DNA of 64,000 bases from Rhodococcus sp. SBT000017 (lineage in GTDB: Bacteria > Actinomycetota > Actinomycetes > Mycobacteriales > Mycobacteriaceae): NCBI RefSeq assembly GCF_003688915.1, contig NZ_REFU01000001.1:992001-1056000 (forward strand), in the 5' to 3' direction. Positions 16,449 to 31,289 of the stretch are shown here, piece by piece. The position numbers were made by a program, and so were the translations under genes. Within the stretch, counting starts at the first letter, position 1, and every line of letters begins with the position of its first letter. The notes beneath the pieces were generated by a model, which was not told the origin of the DNA, made no database searches, and saw nothing but the letters and a program-made list of their open reading frames with translations.

Positions 16449-19400
16449 TCCACTCCCCGCCCCTCGGGTCGTTCCGCAGGCTCCACTCCCAGCCCCTCGG
16501 GTCGTTCCGCAGGCTCCACTCCCAGCCCCTCGGGTCGTTCCGCAGGCTCCACTCCCAGCCCCTCGGGTCGTTCCGCAGGCTCCACTCCCAGTCCCTGCTT
16601 CAGACCCGCATGCAGATCCTGCAGCGAGCGAACACCGATTCCGCCGGCGATACCGGCTTCGATGCCCTGCACCGCTGCCGACGCGCCCTGCACCGTGGTG
16701 ATGCACGGAATGTTCTGCGCCACCGCGGCGCTCCGGATCTCGTACCCGTCGACGCGGGGGCCGGAGTTGCCGTACGGAGTATTGATCACCATGGCGATGT
16801 CACCGGCGAGTATCCGGTCGACGATGGTCCGCTCCCCCTCCGGCACGTCCTCGCCGGACTGCTTGTACACCTGCTCACATGTGATTCCGTTGCGTCGCAA
16901 TACATCTGCGGTGCCCTCGGTCGCCAGAATCGTGAAGCCCAGATCCGCCAGTCGCTTCACCGGGAAGATCAGTGATCGCTTGTCCTTGTTGGCCACCGAC
17001 ACGAACACCGCGCCGCCCGTGGGCAACGAGCCGTACGCGGCGGTCTGACTCTTGGCGAAAGCGGTGCCGAAATCGAAGTCGATTCCCATCACCTCGCCGG
17101 TGGACTTCATCTCCGGGCTGAGCAGAGTGTCCACTCCGGTTCCGTCCGCGCGACGGAACCGGTTGAACGGCAACACCGCTTCCTTGACCGCGATCGGGGC
17201 GCCGGCCGGAACGGTGCCACCGTCCCCGGTCTCGGGCAGGATGCCTGCGGTCCGCAGCTCGGCGATGCTCTCCCCCAGCATCACTCGGGCGCAGGCCTTT
17301 GCGAGCTGTACGGCCGTCGCCTTGGAGACGAACGGAACAGTCCGGCTCGCACGCGGGTTGGCCTCGAGGACGTACAGGATGTCGTCCTTGAGTGCGTACT
17401 GCACGTTGAGCAGGCCGCGCACGCCGATGCCCTTCGCGAGAGCCTCGGTGGACCGGCGGACGTTCTCGATGTCGGTCTTGCCGAGCGTGATCGGCGGCAA
17501 CGCGCACGCCGAGTCGCCGGAGTGGATACCGGCCTCCTCGATGTGTTCCATGATGCCGCCGATGTAGACCTCGCTACCGTCGCACAGTGCATCGACGTCG
17601 ATCTCGACTGCATCTTCGAGGAATCGGTCTACCAGTACCGGACGGTCGTCCGAGATCTCCGTCGCGTTGGAGATGTACGTCGCGAGCGAGGCCTCGTCGT
17701 ACACGATCTCCATGCCGCGTCCGCCGAGAACGTAGGACGGACGCACCAGCACCGGGTAACCGATTCCCGCGGCGATCTCACGAGCTCCGTCGAACGTCGT
17801 CGCGGTGCCGTACTTCGCTGCCGGCAGTCCGGCTGCGTCGAGCACCTTGCCGAATTCGCCCCGGTCCTCGGCGAGGTCGATGGCCTCGGGCGACGTTCCG
17901 ACGATCGGGACGCCTGCGGCCTTCAGTCGCTTGGCGAGTCCGAGCGGGGTCTGTCCGCCGAGCTGGACGATGACGCCCCGCACCGTGCCCGACGCCGCCT
18001 CGGCCCGGTACACCTCGAGGACGTCCTCGAAGGTCAGTGGCTCGAAGTACAGGCGGTCTGCGGTGTCGTAGTCGGTGGAGACGGTTTCGGGGTTGCAGTT
18101 GACCATCACCGTCTCGTAGCCGGCTTCGGACAGTGTCTGCGCTGCGTGCACACAGCTGTAGTCGAATTCGATGCCCTGACCGATGCGGTTGGGACCCGAG
18201 CCGAGGATGAGCACCTTGGGGCGGTCCGGCTGCGGGGCCACTTCCGATTCGGCCTCGGGGTCGAGCTCGTAGGTGCCGTAGTGGTACGGGGTCTTGGCCT
18301 CGAACTCGGCAGCGCAGGTGTCGACCGTCTTGTAGACCGGATGCACACCGAGCTCGGTACGCAGCGCCCGCACACCGTCCTCACCGTCGAGTTCGGGACG
18401 CAGAGCCGCGATCTGGCGGTCGGACAGACCGTGATACTTCGCCTGCCGCAGCAGCGCCTCGTCGAATTCGGCCGCCTCGCGAACCTGAACGCCGAGTTCG
18501 TGGATCTGCTGGAACTGATCCAGGAACCACGGGTCGATCTTGGTCGCCTCGAAGAGCTGCTCGAGGGTGGCGCCCATCGCGAACGCCTTCTCGATTCCGT
18601 ACATCCGACCGTCCTGAGGAACGGATAGGTCCTGCAACAGCGCGTCGAGGCTCTCGGCCTCGACCTCGGGGCCGGTCCAGTAACCCGCGCGCTTGGTTTC
18701 GAGCGAACGCATCACCTTGCCGAAGGCCTCGGTGAAGTTGCGGCCGATCGACATCGCCTCACCGACGGACTTCATCGTCGTGGTCAGCGTGCCGTCGGCA
18801 CCGGGGAACTTCTCGAACGCGAACCGCGGTGCCTTGACGACCACGTAGTCCAGGGTCGGCTCGAAGCAGGCCGGGGTCTCGCGGGTGATGTCGTTGACGA
18901 TCTCGTCGAGGGTGTAACCGATGGCCAGCTTGGCGGCCATCTTCGCGATCGGGTAACCGGTCGCCTTCGAAGCCAGCGCCGACGAGCGAGACACCCGCGG
19001 GTTCATCTCGATGACGACGAGACGCCCGTCCGCCGGGTCCATCGCGAACTGGATGTTGCAGCCGCCGGTATCGACGCCCACCTCACGCAGGATGTCGATG
19101 GAGAGGTCGCGCATCTTCTGGTATTCGCGGTCGGTCAGCGTCATGGCCGGGGCGACGGTCACCGAGTCGCCGGTGTGCACGCCCACGGGGTCCACGTTCT
19201 CGATGGAACACACGATGACCACGTTGTCGCGGCCGTCGCGCATCAGCTCGAGCTCGTATTCCTTCCAGCCGAGGATGGACTCCTCGATGAGGACGTTCGC
19301 CGTCGGCGAGGCCGCCAGCCCGCCGCCCGCGATCCGGGTCAGGTCCTCGTCGTTGTAGGCCAGTCCCGAACCGAGACCGCCCATGGTGAACGACGGCCGG

Positions 19401-19918
19401 ACCACGACCGGGAAGCCGAGCTCGGCGACGGTCTCGCGGACCTCGTCCATCGTGTAGCAGACGGCAGACTTCGCGGACTCGCCACCGACCTTGGCGACGA
19501 TGTCCTTGAACTTCTGCCGATCCTCGCCGCGCTGGATGGCGTCGAAGTCGGCACCGATCAGCTCGACGCCGTACTTGGTGAGAATTCCCTGATCGTGCAG
19601 TGCGACAGCGGCATTGAGCGCCGTCTGTCCACCGAGGGTGGCGAGCACGGCCTGGATGGGATGACCCTGCTCGGCTTCGCGGGCGAAGATCTTCTCGATG
19701 AATTCCGCCGTGATCGGCTCGACGTAGGTGGCGTCGGCGAACTCGGGGTCGGTCATGATCGTCGCGGGGTTGGAGTTGACGAGGCTGACACGCAGTCCTT
19801 CCTCGCGCAGCACTCGGCAGGCCTGGGTGCCGGAGTAGTCGAACTCACAGGCCTGACCGATGACGATCGGGCCGGATCCGATGACCAGGACGTGGTTCAG
19901 GTCTGTGCGGCGTGGCAT
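16445..19918 (-). CDS. carB: Carbamoyl-phosphate synthase large subunit
   Basis: CarB makes carbamoyl phosphate from bicarbonate, two ATP and ammonia delivered by CarA, for pyrimidine and arginine synthesis. The protein has two homologous ATP-grasp halves (first: [17 protein letters not shown] and GGQTALN; second: [16 protein letters not shown] and GGQTPLGLA) and an MGS-like allosteric domain after about residue 930. It is 1157 residues long; the last 45 or so are four 11-residue repeats ending PEGRGVE, which are not part of the family. Without them the length would match mycobacterial CarB. ATG at 19918 overlaps the carA stop by one base. Confidence 0.97.
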   Translation of the reverse strand: MPRRTDLNHVLVIGSGPIVIGQACEFDYSGTQACRVLREEGLRVSLVNSNPATIMTDPEFADATYVEPITAEFIEKIFAREAEQGHPIQAVLATLGGQTALNAAVALHDQGILTKYGVELIGADFDAIQRGEDRQKFKDIVAKVGGESAKSAVCYTMDEVRETVAELGFPVVVRPSFTMGGLGSGLAYNDEDLTRIAGGGLAASPTANVLIEESILGWKEYELELMRDGRDNVVIVCSIENVDPVGVHTGDSVTVAPAMTLTDREYQKMRDLSIDILREVGVDTGGCNIQFAMDPADGRLVVIEMNPRVSRSSALASKATGYPIAKMAAKLAIGYTLDEIVNDITRETPACFEPTLDYVVVKAPRFAFEKFPGADGTLTTTMKSVGEAMSIGRNFTEAFGKVMRSLETKRAGYWTGPEVEAESLDALLQDLSVPQDGRMYGIEKAFAMGATLEQLFEATKIDPWFLDQFQQIHELGVQVREAAEFDEALLRQAKYHGLSDRQIAALRPELDGEDGVRALRTELGVHPVYKTVDTCAAEFEAKTPYHYGTYELDPEAESEVAPQPDRPKVLILGSGPNRIGQGIEFDYSCVHAAQTLSEAGYETVMVNCNPETVSTDYDTADRLYFEPLTFEDVLEVYRAEAASGTVRGVIVQLGGQTPLGLAKRLKAAGVPIVGTSPEAIDLAEDRGEFGKVLDAAGLPAAKYGTATTFDGAREIAAGIGYPVLVRPSYVLGGRGMEIVYDEASLATYISNATEISDDRPVLVDRFLEDAVEIDVDALCDGSEVYIGGIMEHIEEAGIHSGDSACALPPITLGKTDIENVRRSTEALAKGIGVRGLLNVQYALKDDILYVLEANPRASRTVPFVSKATAVQLAKACARVMLGESIAELRTAGILPETGDGGTVPAGAPIAVKEAVLPFNRFRRADGTGVDTLLSPEMKSTGEVMGIDFDFGTAFAKSQTAAYGSLPTGGAVFVSVANKDKRSLIFPVKRLADLGFTILATEGTADVLRRNGITCEQVYKQSGEDVPEGERTIVDRILAGDIAMVINTPYGNSGPRVDGYEIRSAAVAQNIPCITTVQGASAAVQGIEAGIAGGIGVRSLQDLHAGLKQGLGVEPAERPEGLGVEPAERPEGLGVEPAERPEGLGVEPAERPEGRGVE
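16451..16582 (-). repeat. 33-bp tandem repeat at the 3' end of carB (four units)
   Basis: Four head-to-tail 33-bp units at 16451-16483, 16484-16516, 16517-16549 and 16550-16582. They are identical except for one base in the first unit, and a decayed partial copy follows at 16583. The unit length is a multiple of three, so the repeat reads through in frame and adds copies of an 11-residue unit ([11 protein letters not shown]) to the CarB C-terminus. There are no spacers, so it is not a CRISPR array. Near-identity of the copies points to recent expansion. Confidence 0.97.
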
Positions 19919-21048
19919 TACTTCTTCTCCTGAAGGACGCTGGTGAAACGGTCGAAGAGGTAGGCGGCGTCGTGTGGACCGGCCGCGGCCTCGGGGTGGT
20001 ACTGCACGGAGAAGGCGCTGCCGCCGATCAACTCGACGCCCTCGACGGTGCCGTCGTTGGCGCAGGTATGGCTGATGCGGGCTCGGCCGAAGTCGGTGTC
20101 GAACTCCTCGCCCGCTTCGCCTTCGAGTGCGAATCCGTGGTTCTGCGCGGTGATCGCGATACGGCCGGTGGTGTGCTCGATGACCGGGATGTTCATGCCG
20201 CGGTGGCCGAACTTCATCTTGTAGGTGCCACGGCCCAGTGCGCGTCCGAAGATCTGGTTGCCGAAGCAGATACCGAACAGCGGAAGCTCACGTTCGAGTA
20301 CCTGCCTGGTCAACGCGACGCTGGTGTCGGCCGTGGCCGGGTCGCCTGGTCCGTTGGACAGGAAGACGCCGTCCGGGTTCAGTTCCAGAACCTGCTCGAT
20401 GGTGGTGTTCGAGGGCACCACGTGCACGCGGATGCCGCGCTCGGCGAACATCCGCGGAGTGTTGGTCTTGATACCGAGATCGACTGCGACGACGGTGAAT
20501 CGAGCATCGCCGGCCGGCTCGATGGTGTAGCCGGCTCCGGTGGTCACCTCGCCGGCGAGGTCCGCACCGAGCATCGACGGCTGACCGACCACCTGCTCGA
20601 GCATCTCGTCCGAGGTGCCGAGTGCGTCGCCGGAGAACACTCCCGCTCGCATCGAGCCGCGGGTGCGCAGGTGCCGTACGAGGGCGCGCGTGTCGATTCC
20701 GGCGATGCCCACGACGTTCTGGGCCTCGAGCTGATCCTGCAGAGTTCCGGTCGAGCGCCAACTCGAGGTGCGGCGCGCCGGATCTCGCACGACGTAGCCG
20801 GCGACCCAGATCTTGTTGGGATCCTGGGCGCTGGCGGCTTCACCGTCCTCTTGGTTCCAGCCGGTGTTACCGATCTGGGGCGCGGTCGCGACGACGATCT
20901 GTCGGTGATAGCTCGGGTCGGTGAGGGTCTCCTGGTACCCGGTCATTCCGGTGCAGAACACGGCCTCCCCGAGGGTGCGCCCCTGTGCGCCGAATGTGGT
21001 GCCGCGGAATGTCCGGCCGTCCTCCAGAACAAGAACTGCGCTGCTCAC
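19918..21048 (-). CDS. carA: Carbamoyl-phosphate synthase small subunit (glutaminase)
   Basis: CarA releases ammonia from glutamine and channels it to CarB. The 376-residue protein has the CarA N-terminal domain ([36 protein letters not shown]) and a class I glutamine amidotransferase domain with nucleophile Cys in [14 protein letters not shown] and the His-Glu pair in [12 protein letters not shown] at 21048 has GGAGG upstream; the frame goes back to 21090 without support. The GTG overlaps the stop of the upstream membrane protein gene by four bases. Confidence 0.97.
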   Translation of the reverse strand: MSSAVLVLEDGRTFRGTTFGAQGRTLGEAVFCTGMTGYQETLTDPSYHRQIVVATAPQIGNTGWNQEDGEAASAQDPNKIWVAGYVVRDPARRTSSWRSTGTLQDQLEAQNVVGIAGIDTRALVRHLRTRGSMRAGVFSGDALGTSDEMLEQVVGQPSMLGADLAGEVTTGAGYTIEPAGDARFTVVAVDLGIKTNTPRMFAERGIRVHVVPSNTTIEQVLELNPDGVFLSNGPGDPATADTSVALTRQVLERELPLFGICFGNQIFGRALGRGTYKMKFGHRGMNIPVIEHTTGRIAITAQNHGFALEGEAGEEFDTDFGRARISHTCANDGTVEGVELIGGSAFSVQYHPEAAAGPHDAAYLFDRFTSVLQEKK

Positions 21049-21551
21049 GCGGTTTCCTCCTTGGTTTCTCCGGTGGAACTCGCTGTCCACACCGGGTAGA
21101 TCTGCTTGTCGTCGGCCCGGAAGCCGGTGTCTATCTCGGTCCCCGTCGGGAGCTCCCAGCGAATGACCAGGAGCCCGTCCTTGGTCATGACCTTGCCTGC
21201 CAACCCGCGTTCGGTGCGGATCGCGCGGATCGATTCCGTCGGAATCCAGATGGGAGATTCTCCGTCTCGATCGAGCAGAATGCCCTTCTCGTATCGCGAC
21301 AGTTCACCGGTGGCGCGGTGGCCGATGTCTCCGACGGCGATGCGGTCCTGCCAGCTCGGCGCGATGGTGCTGCCGACGTACAGGCCGGTGCTGGGCTCGA
21401 TGTGGGTGGCACCCAGGTTCTCGGGCACGCCGGGGAAGTCACCGATTCGCTCTTCCTGGCGCTTCTGCCGTCCTCGCCAACCCCAGAAGATCAGCGCGAT
21501 CATCAGCGCCCAGAACAGGATGAATCCGATGACGATGAGAACTCTGTCCAC
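21045..21551 (-). CDS. Conserved membrane protein of the pyr operon (Rv1382-like)
   Basis: A 168-residue protein with one N-terminal transmembrane helix (VLIVIGFILFWALMIALIFWGW) and a soluble part that looks like a PH-type beta domain: GLYVGSTIAPSWQDRIAVGDIGHRA, then ESPIWIPTESIRAIRTE. It has the same place between pyrC and carA as M. tuberculosis Rv1382, annotated only as a probable membrane or export protein. It overlaps carA by four bases and sits four bases after pyrC, so it is translated with the pathway enzymes. Its role in pyrimidine synthesis is unknown; membrane tethering of the complex is one guess. Confidence 0.85.
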   Translation of the reverse strand: MDRVLIVIGFILFWALMIALIFWGWRGRQKRQEERIGDFPGVPENLGATHIEPSTGLYVGSTIAPSWQDRIAVGDIGHRATGELSRYEKGILLDRDGESPIWIPTESIRAIRTERGLAGKVMTKDGLLVIRWELPTGTEIDTGFRADDKQIYPVWTASSTGETKEETA

Positions 21552-21555
21552 GGCT

Positions 21556-22868
21556 CTACTCTCCCGCTCTGTTCGCCACGACTCCGCCGCGGACGGTGAT
21601 TCGTCCGCGCAACACCGTCGTGGTCACCTTCGAGGAGAAGGTCATGTCCTCGAACGGCGTGTTGTGTGCGACGCTGGCCAGCTTCTTGCCCGAGACCGTC
21701 CAGCTCGCATTCGGGTCCACCAGCGTGAGGTTGGCGATCTCGCCGACCTCGACAGGCCGTCCCTGATCGGCCAATCCGACGATCTGTGCGGGACGCTCGC
21801 TCATCACCCGCGCCACGCCGCGCCAATCGAGCAGTCCCGGGGTCACCATCGTGTCGACGACGATGGACAGTGCGGTTTCGAGCCCGAGCATTCCGGGACG
21901 GGCGATCGAGAACTCACAGCACTTGTCCTGCTCGGCATGCGGAGCGTGATCGGTTGCCACACAATCGATCACACCGTCGGCCAAGCCCTTGCGCAGGGCG
22001 TCGACATCGGACTTCTCGCGCAGTGGCGGGTTCACCTTGTTGATCGCGTCGTACGTCTCGAGCCGCGAATCGTCGAGCAGCAGGTGATGCGGGGTGACCT
22101 CGGCGGTGATCGAAATGCCCTGTCCGCGTGCCCATTTCATCAACTCGACGGTTCCCGCGGTGGATGCATGGCAGATGTGCACCCGCGCACCCGCGTCACG
22201 GGCGAGCAGGGCGTCGCGTGCCACGATCGATTCCTCTGCCGCGCGTGGCCAACCGGCCAGTCCGAGACGCGCCGCAGTGGGCCCCTCGTGTGCGACGGAA
22301 CCGACGGTGAGCCTGGGCTCCTCGGCGTGCTGAGCGATGAGTACACCGAGCGAACTCGAGTACTCCAGTGCCCGACGCATGATCAGTGGATCGTCGACGC
22401 AGTGGCCGTCGTCGGAGAACATCTTCACCCGGCCGATTCCCGCTGCCATCGTGGCCATCTCGGCGAGCTGCTTGCCCTTCAATCCGACGGTGATCGCTCC
22501 GACCGGGTGGACGTCGACGAGGCCGACTTCCTGTCCCCGACGCCACACGTGATCGGTGACCACCACCGAGTCGGCGACCGGATCGGTGTTCGCCATCGCG
22601 AACACTGCGGTGTACCCGCCCAGAGCGGCTGCGGCCGAACCGGATTCGATCGTTTCGGTGTCCTCGCGGCCCGGCTCGCGCAGGTGCGTGTGCATGTCGA
22701 CGAATCCGGGCAGCAGAATTTGGCCGTGGGCATCGACGACCTCGGCACCGTCGGCGTCGAGGTCCGAGCCGATTCCGGCGATCTCCTCACCGGTGATCAG
22801 GACGTCGGTTTCGGGGCCCTCGCCGTACAGCACCACGCCGCGGAGTAGGACCGAGGTCGCAGGTGCGT

Positions 22869-22872
<4 letters not shown>
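21556..22872 (-). CDS. pyrC: Dihydroorotase
   Basis: PyrC closes carbamoyl-aspartate to dihydroorotate. The 438-residue protein is a type I dihydroorotase: metal ligands in [14 protein letters not shown], the substrate segment [10 protein letters not shown], further metal histidines in HICHAST, and TDHAPH near the C-terminus. GTG at 22872 overlaps the pyrB stop by four bases; the open frame extends far upstream only as a shadow of pyrB. Confidence 0.96.
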
Positions 22873-24469
<1,597 letters not shown>

Positions 24470-24506
24470 TTAAAGGATGTCTGACAACAGCTGCATAGAG
24501 CCTAGC

Positions 24507-24546
24507 AACGCTCTGCGAACCGCGACCAGCAGGCTCGCAGAGCGTT
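24507..24546 (-). terminator. Hairpin between nusB and pyrR
   Basis: AACGCTCTGCGA at 24507-24518 and TCGCAGAGCGTT at 24535-24546 form a perfect 12-bp stem with a 16-base loop, 26 bases after the nusB stop. There is no U tract. It probably ends the nusB transcript and separates it from the pyr operon, though it could also be part of the pyr leader. Confidence 0.65.
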
Positions 24547-24572
24547 CGGTCACACGAGCGTCGACGGTCCGA

Positions 24573-25118
24573 TCACTGCTCGGCGTCGACCGACGGTTCG
24601 CCGGACTGCGTACGGCTCGAGACCGCGGCGGCCGCGGCGCGTACCTGCGGCGCGACCAGGACGATCTGACCGAGCACGCCGTTGACGAAGCCGGGCGAAT
24701 CGTCGGTGGACAGCTGTTTGGCCAGCTCGACGGCTTCGTCGACGGCGACGACGGGTGGCACGTCGGTGGCGTGGAACAGCTCCCACACTGCGACGCGAAG
24801 GATGGCCCTGTCGACTGCAGGCAGACGGGTGAGCGTCCAGTCCTTGAGGTGATCGGCGATCACTCCGTCGAGGCGATCGAGATTCTCGGCCACACCCTCG
24901 ATCAACGTCTTGGTGTAGTCACTGACGGGAGCGATCGTGTCGTCGCCGCTTGCGAGTTCGATGCGCTCGGTGGTCAGATTCACCGGGTCGACGTTGCGCG
25001 CCTCCGCCTCGAACAGAAAGTCCACCGCACGCTTGCGGGCCTTGTGGCGCGCACCGAGCTTCTTCGCACCGGGGGCACCGTTCTGCGAGGCGGAGGATGT
25101 CGACTTGTTCGATGACAC
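24573..25118 (-). CDS. nusB: Transcription antitermination factor NusB
   Basis: NusB binds boxA RNA with NusE (S10) in rRNA antitermination. The 181-residue protein has a Ser/Lys-rich N-terminal tail, then the all-helical core starting [20 protein letters not shown], with [14 protein letters not shown] and [27 protein letters not shown]. The acidic C-terminal tail is longer than in E. coli NusB, as in mycobacteria. GTG at 25118 is one base past the efp stop. Confidence 0.95.
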   Translation of the reverse strand: MSSNKSTSSASQNGAPGAKKLGARHKARKRAVDFLFEAEARNVDPVNLTTERIELASGDDTIAPVSDYTKTLIEGVAENLDRLDGVIADHLKDWTLTRLPAVDRAILRVAVWELFHATDVPPVVAVDEAVELAKQLSTDDSPGFVNGVLGQIVLVAPQVRAAAAAVSSRTQSGEPSVDAEQ

Positions 25119-25119
25119 G

Positions 25120-25683
25120 TTAGGAGTTCACACGCCCGAGGTAGTTTCCGTCACGCGAGTCGACCTTGAGCTTGTCGCCGGTGTTGATGAACAGCGGCAC
25201 CGAGATTTCGGCTCCGGTCTCGAGGGTCGCCGGCTTGGTGCCGCCGGTGGAGCGGTCGCCCTGCAGACCGGGATCGGTGTGCTTGACCTCGAGCTCGACC
25301 GTGACGGGAAGCTCTACGTACAGCGGCACGCCCTCGTGCATGGCAACCTGAACCCGGAGGTTCTCGAGCAGGAAGCGCGCGCCGTCACCGACGGTGGCTT
25401 CACCGATCGCTAGCTGGTCGTAGGTGTCGGCGTCCATGAACACGTAATCGCTACCGTCGTGGTAGAGGTACGTCATATCGCGACGGTCGACCGTTGCGGT
25501 CTCGACCTTCACACCGGCGTTGAACGTCTTGTCGACGACCTTGCCCGAGAGCACGTTCTTGAGCTTGGTCCGCACGAATGCGGGTCCCTTGCCGGGCTTG
25601 ACGTGCTGGAATTCGATGATCGACCACAGCTGGTTCTCCAGGTTGAGAACCAGTCCGTTCTTGAAATCGCTGGTGGAAGCCAC
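25120..25683 (-). CDS. efp: Translation elongation factor P
   Basis: EF-P relieves ribosome stalling at polyproline. The 187-residue protein has the three beta-barrel domains and the loop [10 protein letters not shown]. The tip Lys32 is flanked symmetrically (PGKGP), the type described for actinobacterial EF-P that works without a known modification; no epmA, epmB or ymfI gene is nearby. GTG at 25683 follows GGAG. The window encodes polyproline-rich proteins (46817-48590) that would need it. Confidence 0.97.
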   Translation of the reverse strand: MASTSDFKNGLVLNLENQLWSIIEFQHVKPGKGPAFVRTKLKNVLSGKVVDKTFNAGVKVETATVDRRDMTYLYHDGSDYVFMDADTYDQLAIGEATVGDGARFLLENLRVQVAMHEGVPLYVELPVTVELEVKHTDPGLQGDRSTGGTKPATLETGAEISVPLFINTGDKLKVDSRDGNYLGRVNS

Positions 25684-25760
25684 TTGCTTCGGGTCTCCTC
25701 AATCGTTTGTGCGCGTGACGCGCCGTCGGTCACGGGCTTGGATTCGCTCCCGCCCGCGCG

Positions 25761-26864
25761 CTAGACGGACGTGAGTTCCTTGCTTGTCAGGGTGAGCAGT
25801 TCCGGACCCCCGTCGCGAACGACGAGTGTGTCCTCGATCCGAACGCCGCCGCGACCGGAGAAGTAGACACCCGGCTCGACGGTGACCGCTGCACCGCTCA
25901 GCAGTGTACCGGTGCTCGTCTTCGCGATTCCCGGCGCTTCGTGGATTTCCAGGCCGACGCCGTGGCCGAGCCCGTGGAGGAAGTACTCCCCGTACCCTGC
26001 GTCCTCGATCACCGATCGCGACGCGGCGTCGACCGAGGCGGTGGTCACTCCCGGTGCCAGAGCCTCTCGACCTGCCGTCTGGGACCGCTGCACCAGCTCG
26101 TACAGATCGCGCTGCCACTGCGCGGGAGTCCCGATCACGAAGGTCCGAGTCATGTCCGAGTGGTAACCGCCGACGAGTGCACCGAAGTCGAGCTTGACGA
26201 AGTCGCCGTCGGCCAGCACCGCATCGGTGGGCCGGTGATGCGGGACCGCGGAGTTGGCCCCCGCAGCGACGATGGTCTCGAACGAGATCGCATCGGCACC
26301 GTGATCGAGCATCGACGACTCCAGCTCGCGCGCGACCTCACGCTCGGTCCGACCGGCACGGATGCCGCCCCCACCGATCAACCGAGCCAGGGCGTCGTCG
26401 GCGGCCCGGCAGGCGTCCCTGAGCAACCCCACCTCGAACTCGTCCTTGACCATGCGCAGCGATTCCACGACACCCGGTGCGCGCACCAACTCCACAGCGC
26501 CGTCGAGCTCGGACCACGCGCGATGAGCGTCGACGGTCACCACGTGGCTCTCGAAACCGACCCGGCCGCCACGCCCCGACACACCCGATCGAAGCAGGTG
26601 GATCGCCGAGGCCCGGTCGATCTCGGCCCGCAGATCCGGCACCTGCTCGGCCACCTGAGTGACGTACCGACCGTCGGTGCAGATGACCGTCCGATCCTCG
26701 TCACCGGCCGAATCGGTCGCCGAGACCAGCAATGCGGCGTTCGACCCGGTGAAGCCCGTCAGATATCGGACGTTGAGAAGATCGGTGATCAACATCGAAT
26801 CGAGTGCGTCGGCGGCCAACAGTTCTCGTAGGGCACCACGACGGGCACCGAAATCGGCAGGCAT
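25761..26864 (-). CDS. pepQ: Xaa-Pro dipeptidase/aminopeptidase (M24 family)
   Basis: A metallopeptidase that cleaves bonds before proline. The 367-residue protein has a creatinase-like N-terminal domain (LITDLLNVRYLTGFTGSNAALLV) and a pita-bread M24 domain with all metal ligands: Asp in VKLDFGAL, Asp in YHSDMTRTF, His in HGLGHGVGLEIHE, Glu in TVEPGVYF and Glu in VRIEDT. ATG at 26864. pepQ-efp-nusB order is conserved in mycobacteria (Rv2535c-Rv2533c). Confidence 0.94.
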   Translation of the reverse strand: MPADFGARRGALRELLAADALDSMLITDLLNVRYLTGFTGSNAALLVSATDSAGDEDRTVICTDGRYVTQVAEQVPDLRAEIDRASAIHLLRSGVSGRGGRVGFESHVVTVDAHRAWSELDGAVELVRAPGVVESLRMVKDEFEVGLLRDACRAADDALARLIGGGGIRAGRTEREVARELESSMLDHGADAISFETIVAAGANSAVPHHRPTDAVLADGDFVKLDFGALVGGYHSDMTRTFVIGTPAQWQRDLYELVQRSQTAGREALAPGVTTASVDAASRSVIEDAGYGEYFLHGLGHGVGLEIHEAPGIAKTSTGTLLSGAAVTVEPGVYFSGRGGVRIEDTLVVRDGGPELLTLTSKELTSV

Positions 26865-26970
26865 GCCGTCGACATTACCGGTCGTTCCATGGGCTCCTTT
26901 TCACTCGACCGGGTCACCGAAGTTGTGGGCCCCGACACACGAAGTTCGACGTGCGGATATGCTGTGCCGC

Positions 26971-27630
26971 ATGACTGGGTGGGCAGTGCGTGGCATATGT
27001 ATGGGGTTGTTCAATGTCGTCGTTCGACTGCTGCTGGGGGCAGCAGTATCGATGTGGCCGCTGAGCGGATCGGCACTGCGCTGGGTGGCATACGCCCTCG
27101 TGCTGCTCGTCATCATCGTGTGGGCCGGCATCGACGGAATCCGCGACCGACGCAAGCATCCTGACCCCGACGACGGCGAGGACCTGACCATGGTCTGGCT
27201 CAAAGCCGCTGTGGTCGGTGGACTCCTCGGAGGTCTCCTGAGCTGGATCGTCGACTTCTTCGTCGACTTCAGCCTGGGTCAGAACGGTCTGGTCTTCGAG
27301 CTGACGTCCGGAGCCGCGTTCACCATTCTCACCATCTTCATCGCCGCCAGCGTCGCGGTGTTCGTGGGAAGACAGATCGTCAACCGCGAGGCCAAGAAGA
27401 AGTTGGCCACGTCGGACGCCGAACGAGCGCACGACCGCCAGCTGGTCAACGCAGGCCAGGAGAACCGGTCGAGTCAGGCCGAAACTGCGCGGTCGGAAAC
27501 TCCGCAATCAGAAACTCAGTGGGCCTCCGAGCACGGCGAAGCCGACACCGAGGTGTTCTCGGCGGTGGACGCAGACGGCAAGCCACGGCTGGACGAGCGC
27601 GGTCGTCACGGCAGCGCCGACGGTTCCTGA
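26971..27630 (+). CDS. Small four-helix membrane protein (B-4DMT family, Rv2536-like)
   Basis: A 219-residue protein with four hydrophobic helices within the first 140 residues (about 8-25, 34-52, 73-95 and 105-130), followed by a hydrophilic tail rich in Glu, Gln, Ser and Thr. It has the position of M. tuberculosis Rv2536, between pepQ and the aro genes, and is likely the family called B-4DMT transporters. Transport activity is only predicted. A TATGCT hexamer ends seven bases before the ATG and no ribosome site is seen, so the mRNA may be leaderless. Confidence 0.8.
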   Translation: MTGWAVRGICMGLFNVVVRLLLGAAVSMWPLSGSALRWVAYALVLLVIIVWAGIDGIRDRRKHPDPDDGEDLTMVWLKAAVVGGLLGGLLSWIVDFFVDFSLGQNGLVFELTSGAAFTILTIFIAASVAVFVGRQIVNREAKKKLATSDAERAHDRQLVNAGQENRSSQAETARSETPQSETQWASEHGEADTEVFSAVDADGKPRLDERGRHGSADGS

Positions 27631-27649
27631 CTCCCTCACATCGGCCTAC

Positions 27650-27686
27650 GGGCGGTGATCGACGCTGTGCGCGTCGATCACCGCCC
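27650..27686. terminator. Bidirectional terminator between the four-helix protein gene and aroB
   Basis: A perfect 16-bp inverted repeat (27650-27665 with 27671-27686) and a five-base loop, between two convergent genes. A short pyrimidine-rich stretch (GTTCTTCGTTC) follows on the plus strand. Confidence 0.9.
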
Positions 27687-27720
27687 GTTCTTCGTTCGAA
27701 CCCGAGTCGCCTCTCACGGG

Positions 27721-30583
<2,863 letters not shown>

Positions 30584-30595
30584 TCGAACATCTTT

Positions 30596-31168
30596 TCACG
30601 CCAGGGACGCCGCGGATGCCAGCAGGGTGGCCGCGCACATGGACGGGCCGTGCGGGATGCGGGCTCGCCGGTGCCCGAACGCCGCGGCAATCGACCCCAC
30701 CACGGCAGTTGCCACCGGTGCCGACAGCGCGGCGATCGCCCATCCTTCCCCGCCGCCGACGCACGCGATCGAGCCTACCGACCAGGCGAGTTTGACGTCC
30801 CCCGCTCCGAACGCCGCGGGCGCGAGAAGATGAACGACGAGGTAGATCGCGAACAGCAGAGCGCCGCCGAGCAGTGCCCCCGCCGAGCCGGTGAGCACGA
30901 GCGCGATCGTCACCACGATCGCACCGGGGACGGTCAAGACGTTCGGCAACCGGCGTCGCTGCAGGTCGACAGCGCTGAGCGCGGCGAACCACCACGTCGT
31001 GATGCACAACGGAACCGCGTACCCGGAACCGCCGAACCGCCACCAGACCCATCCGGTCCCGAGCGCACACAGCAGCGGCAGGAGCCGAGGCTCCCATCGG
31101 ACCAGGAAGCGGCACATCGTCATTCCCGCGGCGGCACCGACCACGACCGCGACACACAGACCCATCAT
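30596..31168 (-). CDS. Short prepilin peptidase-like protein (A24 family)
   Basis: A 190-residue membrane protein with the two aspartates of A24 aspartic peptidases: AVDLQRRRLPNVLT and FGAGDVKLAW. About six hydrophobic segments are seen. The N-terminal cysteine-containing domain of classic PilD is absent, as in the short actinobacterial forms that process Flp/Tad pilins. No pilin gene is in the window, so its substrate must be elsewhere. ATG at 31168 (MMGLCVAVVVG) is preferred because upstream residues are hydrophilic. It sits between aroE and aroC, probably in the same transcript. Confidence 0.85.
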   Translation of the reverse strand: MMGLCVAVVVGAAAGMTMCRFLVRWEPRLLPLLCALGTGWVWWRFGGSGYAVPLCITTWWFAALSAVDLQRRRLPNVLTVPGAIVVTIALVLTGSAGALLGGALLFAIYLVVHLLAPAAFGAGDVKLAWSVGSIACVGGGEGWAIAALSAPVATAVVGSIAAAFGHRRARIPHGPSMCAATLLASAASLA

Positions 31169-31289
31169 GATCGAAGGGTTGCACTGCGGCAGCGATCGGT
31201 TGTGTCGAAAGGCCCAGGTGGCAGATTGCCCTGTGTACAACTCACGGCCTGTGGACAACTACGGCCTGTAGACTACCGACGGTCCGAAC

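Noticed and set aside
16451..16582. Tandem repeat as a CRISPR array
   Set aside because: Units abut without spacers, lie inside a coding frame, and no cas genes are in the window.
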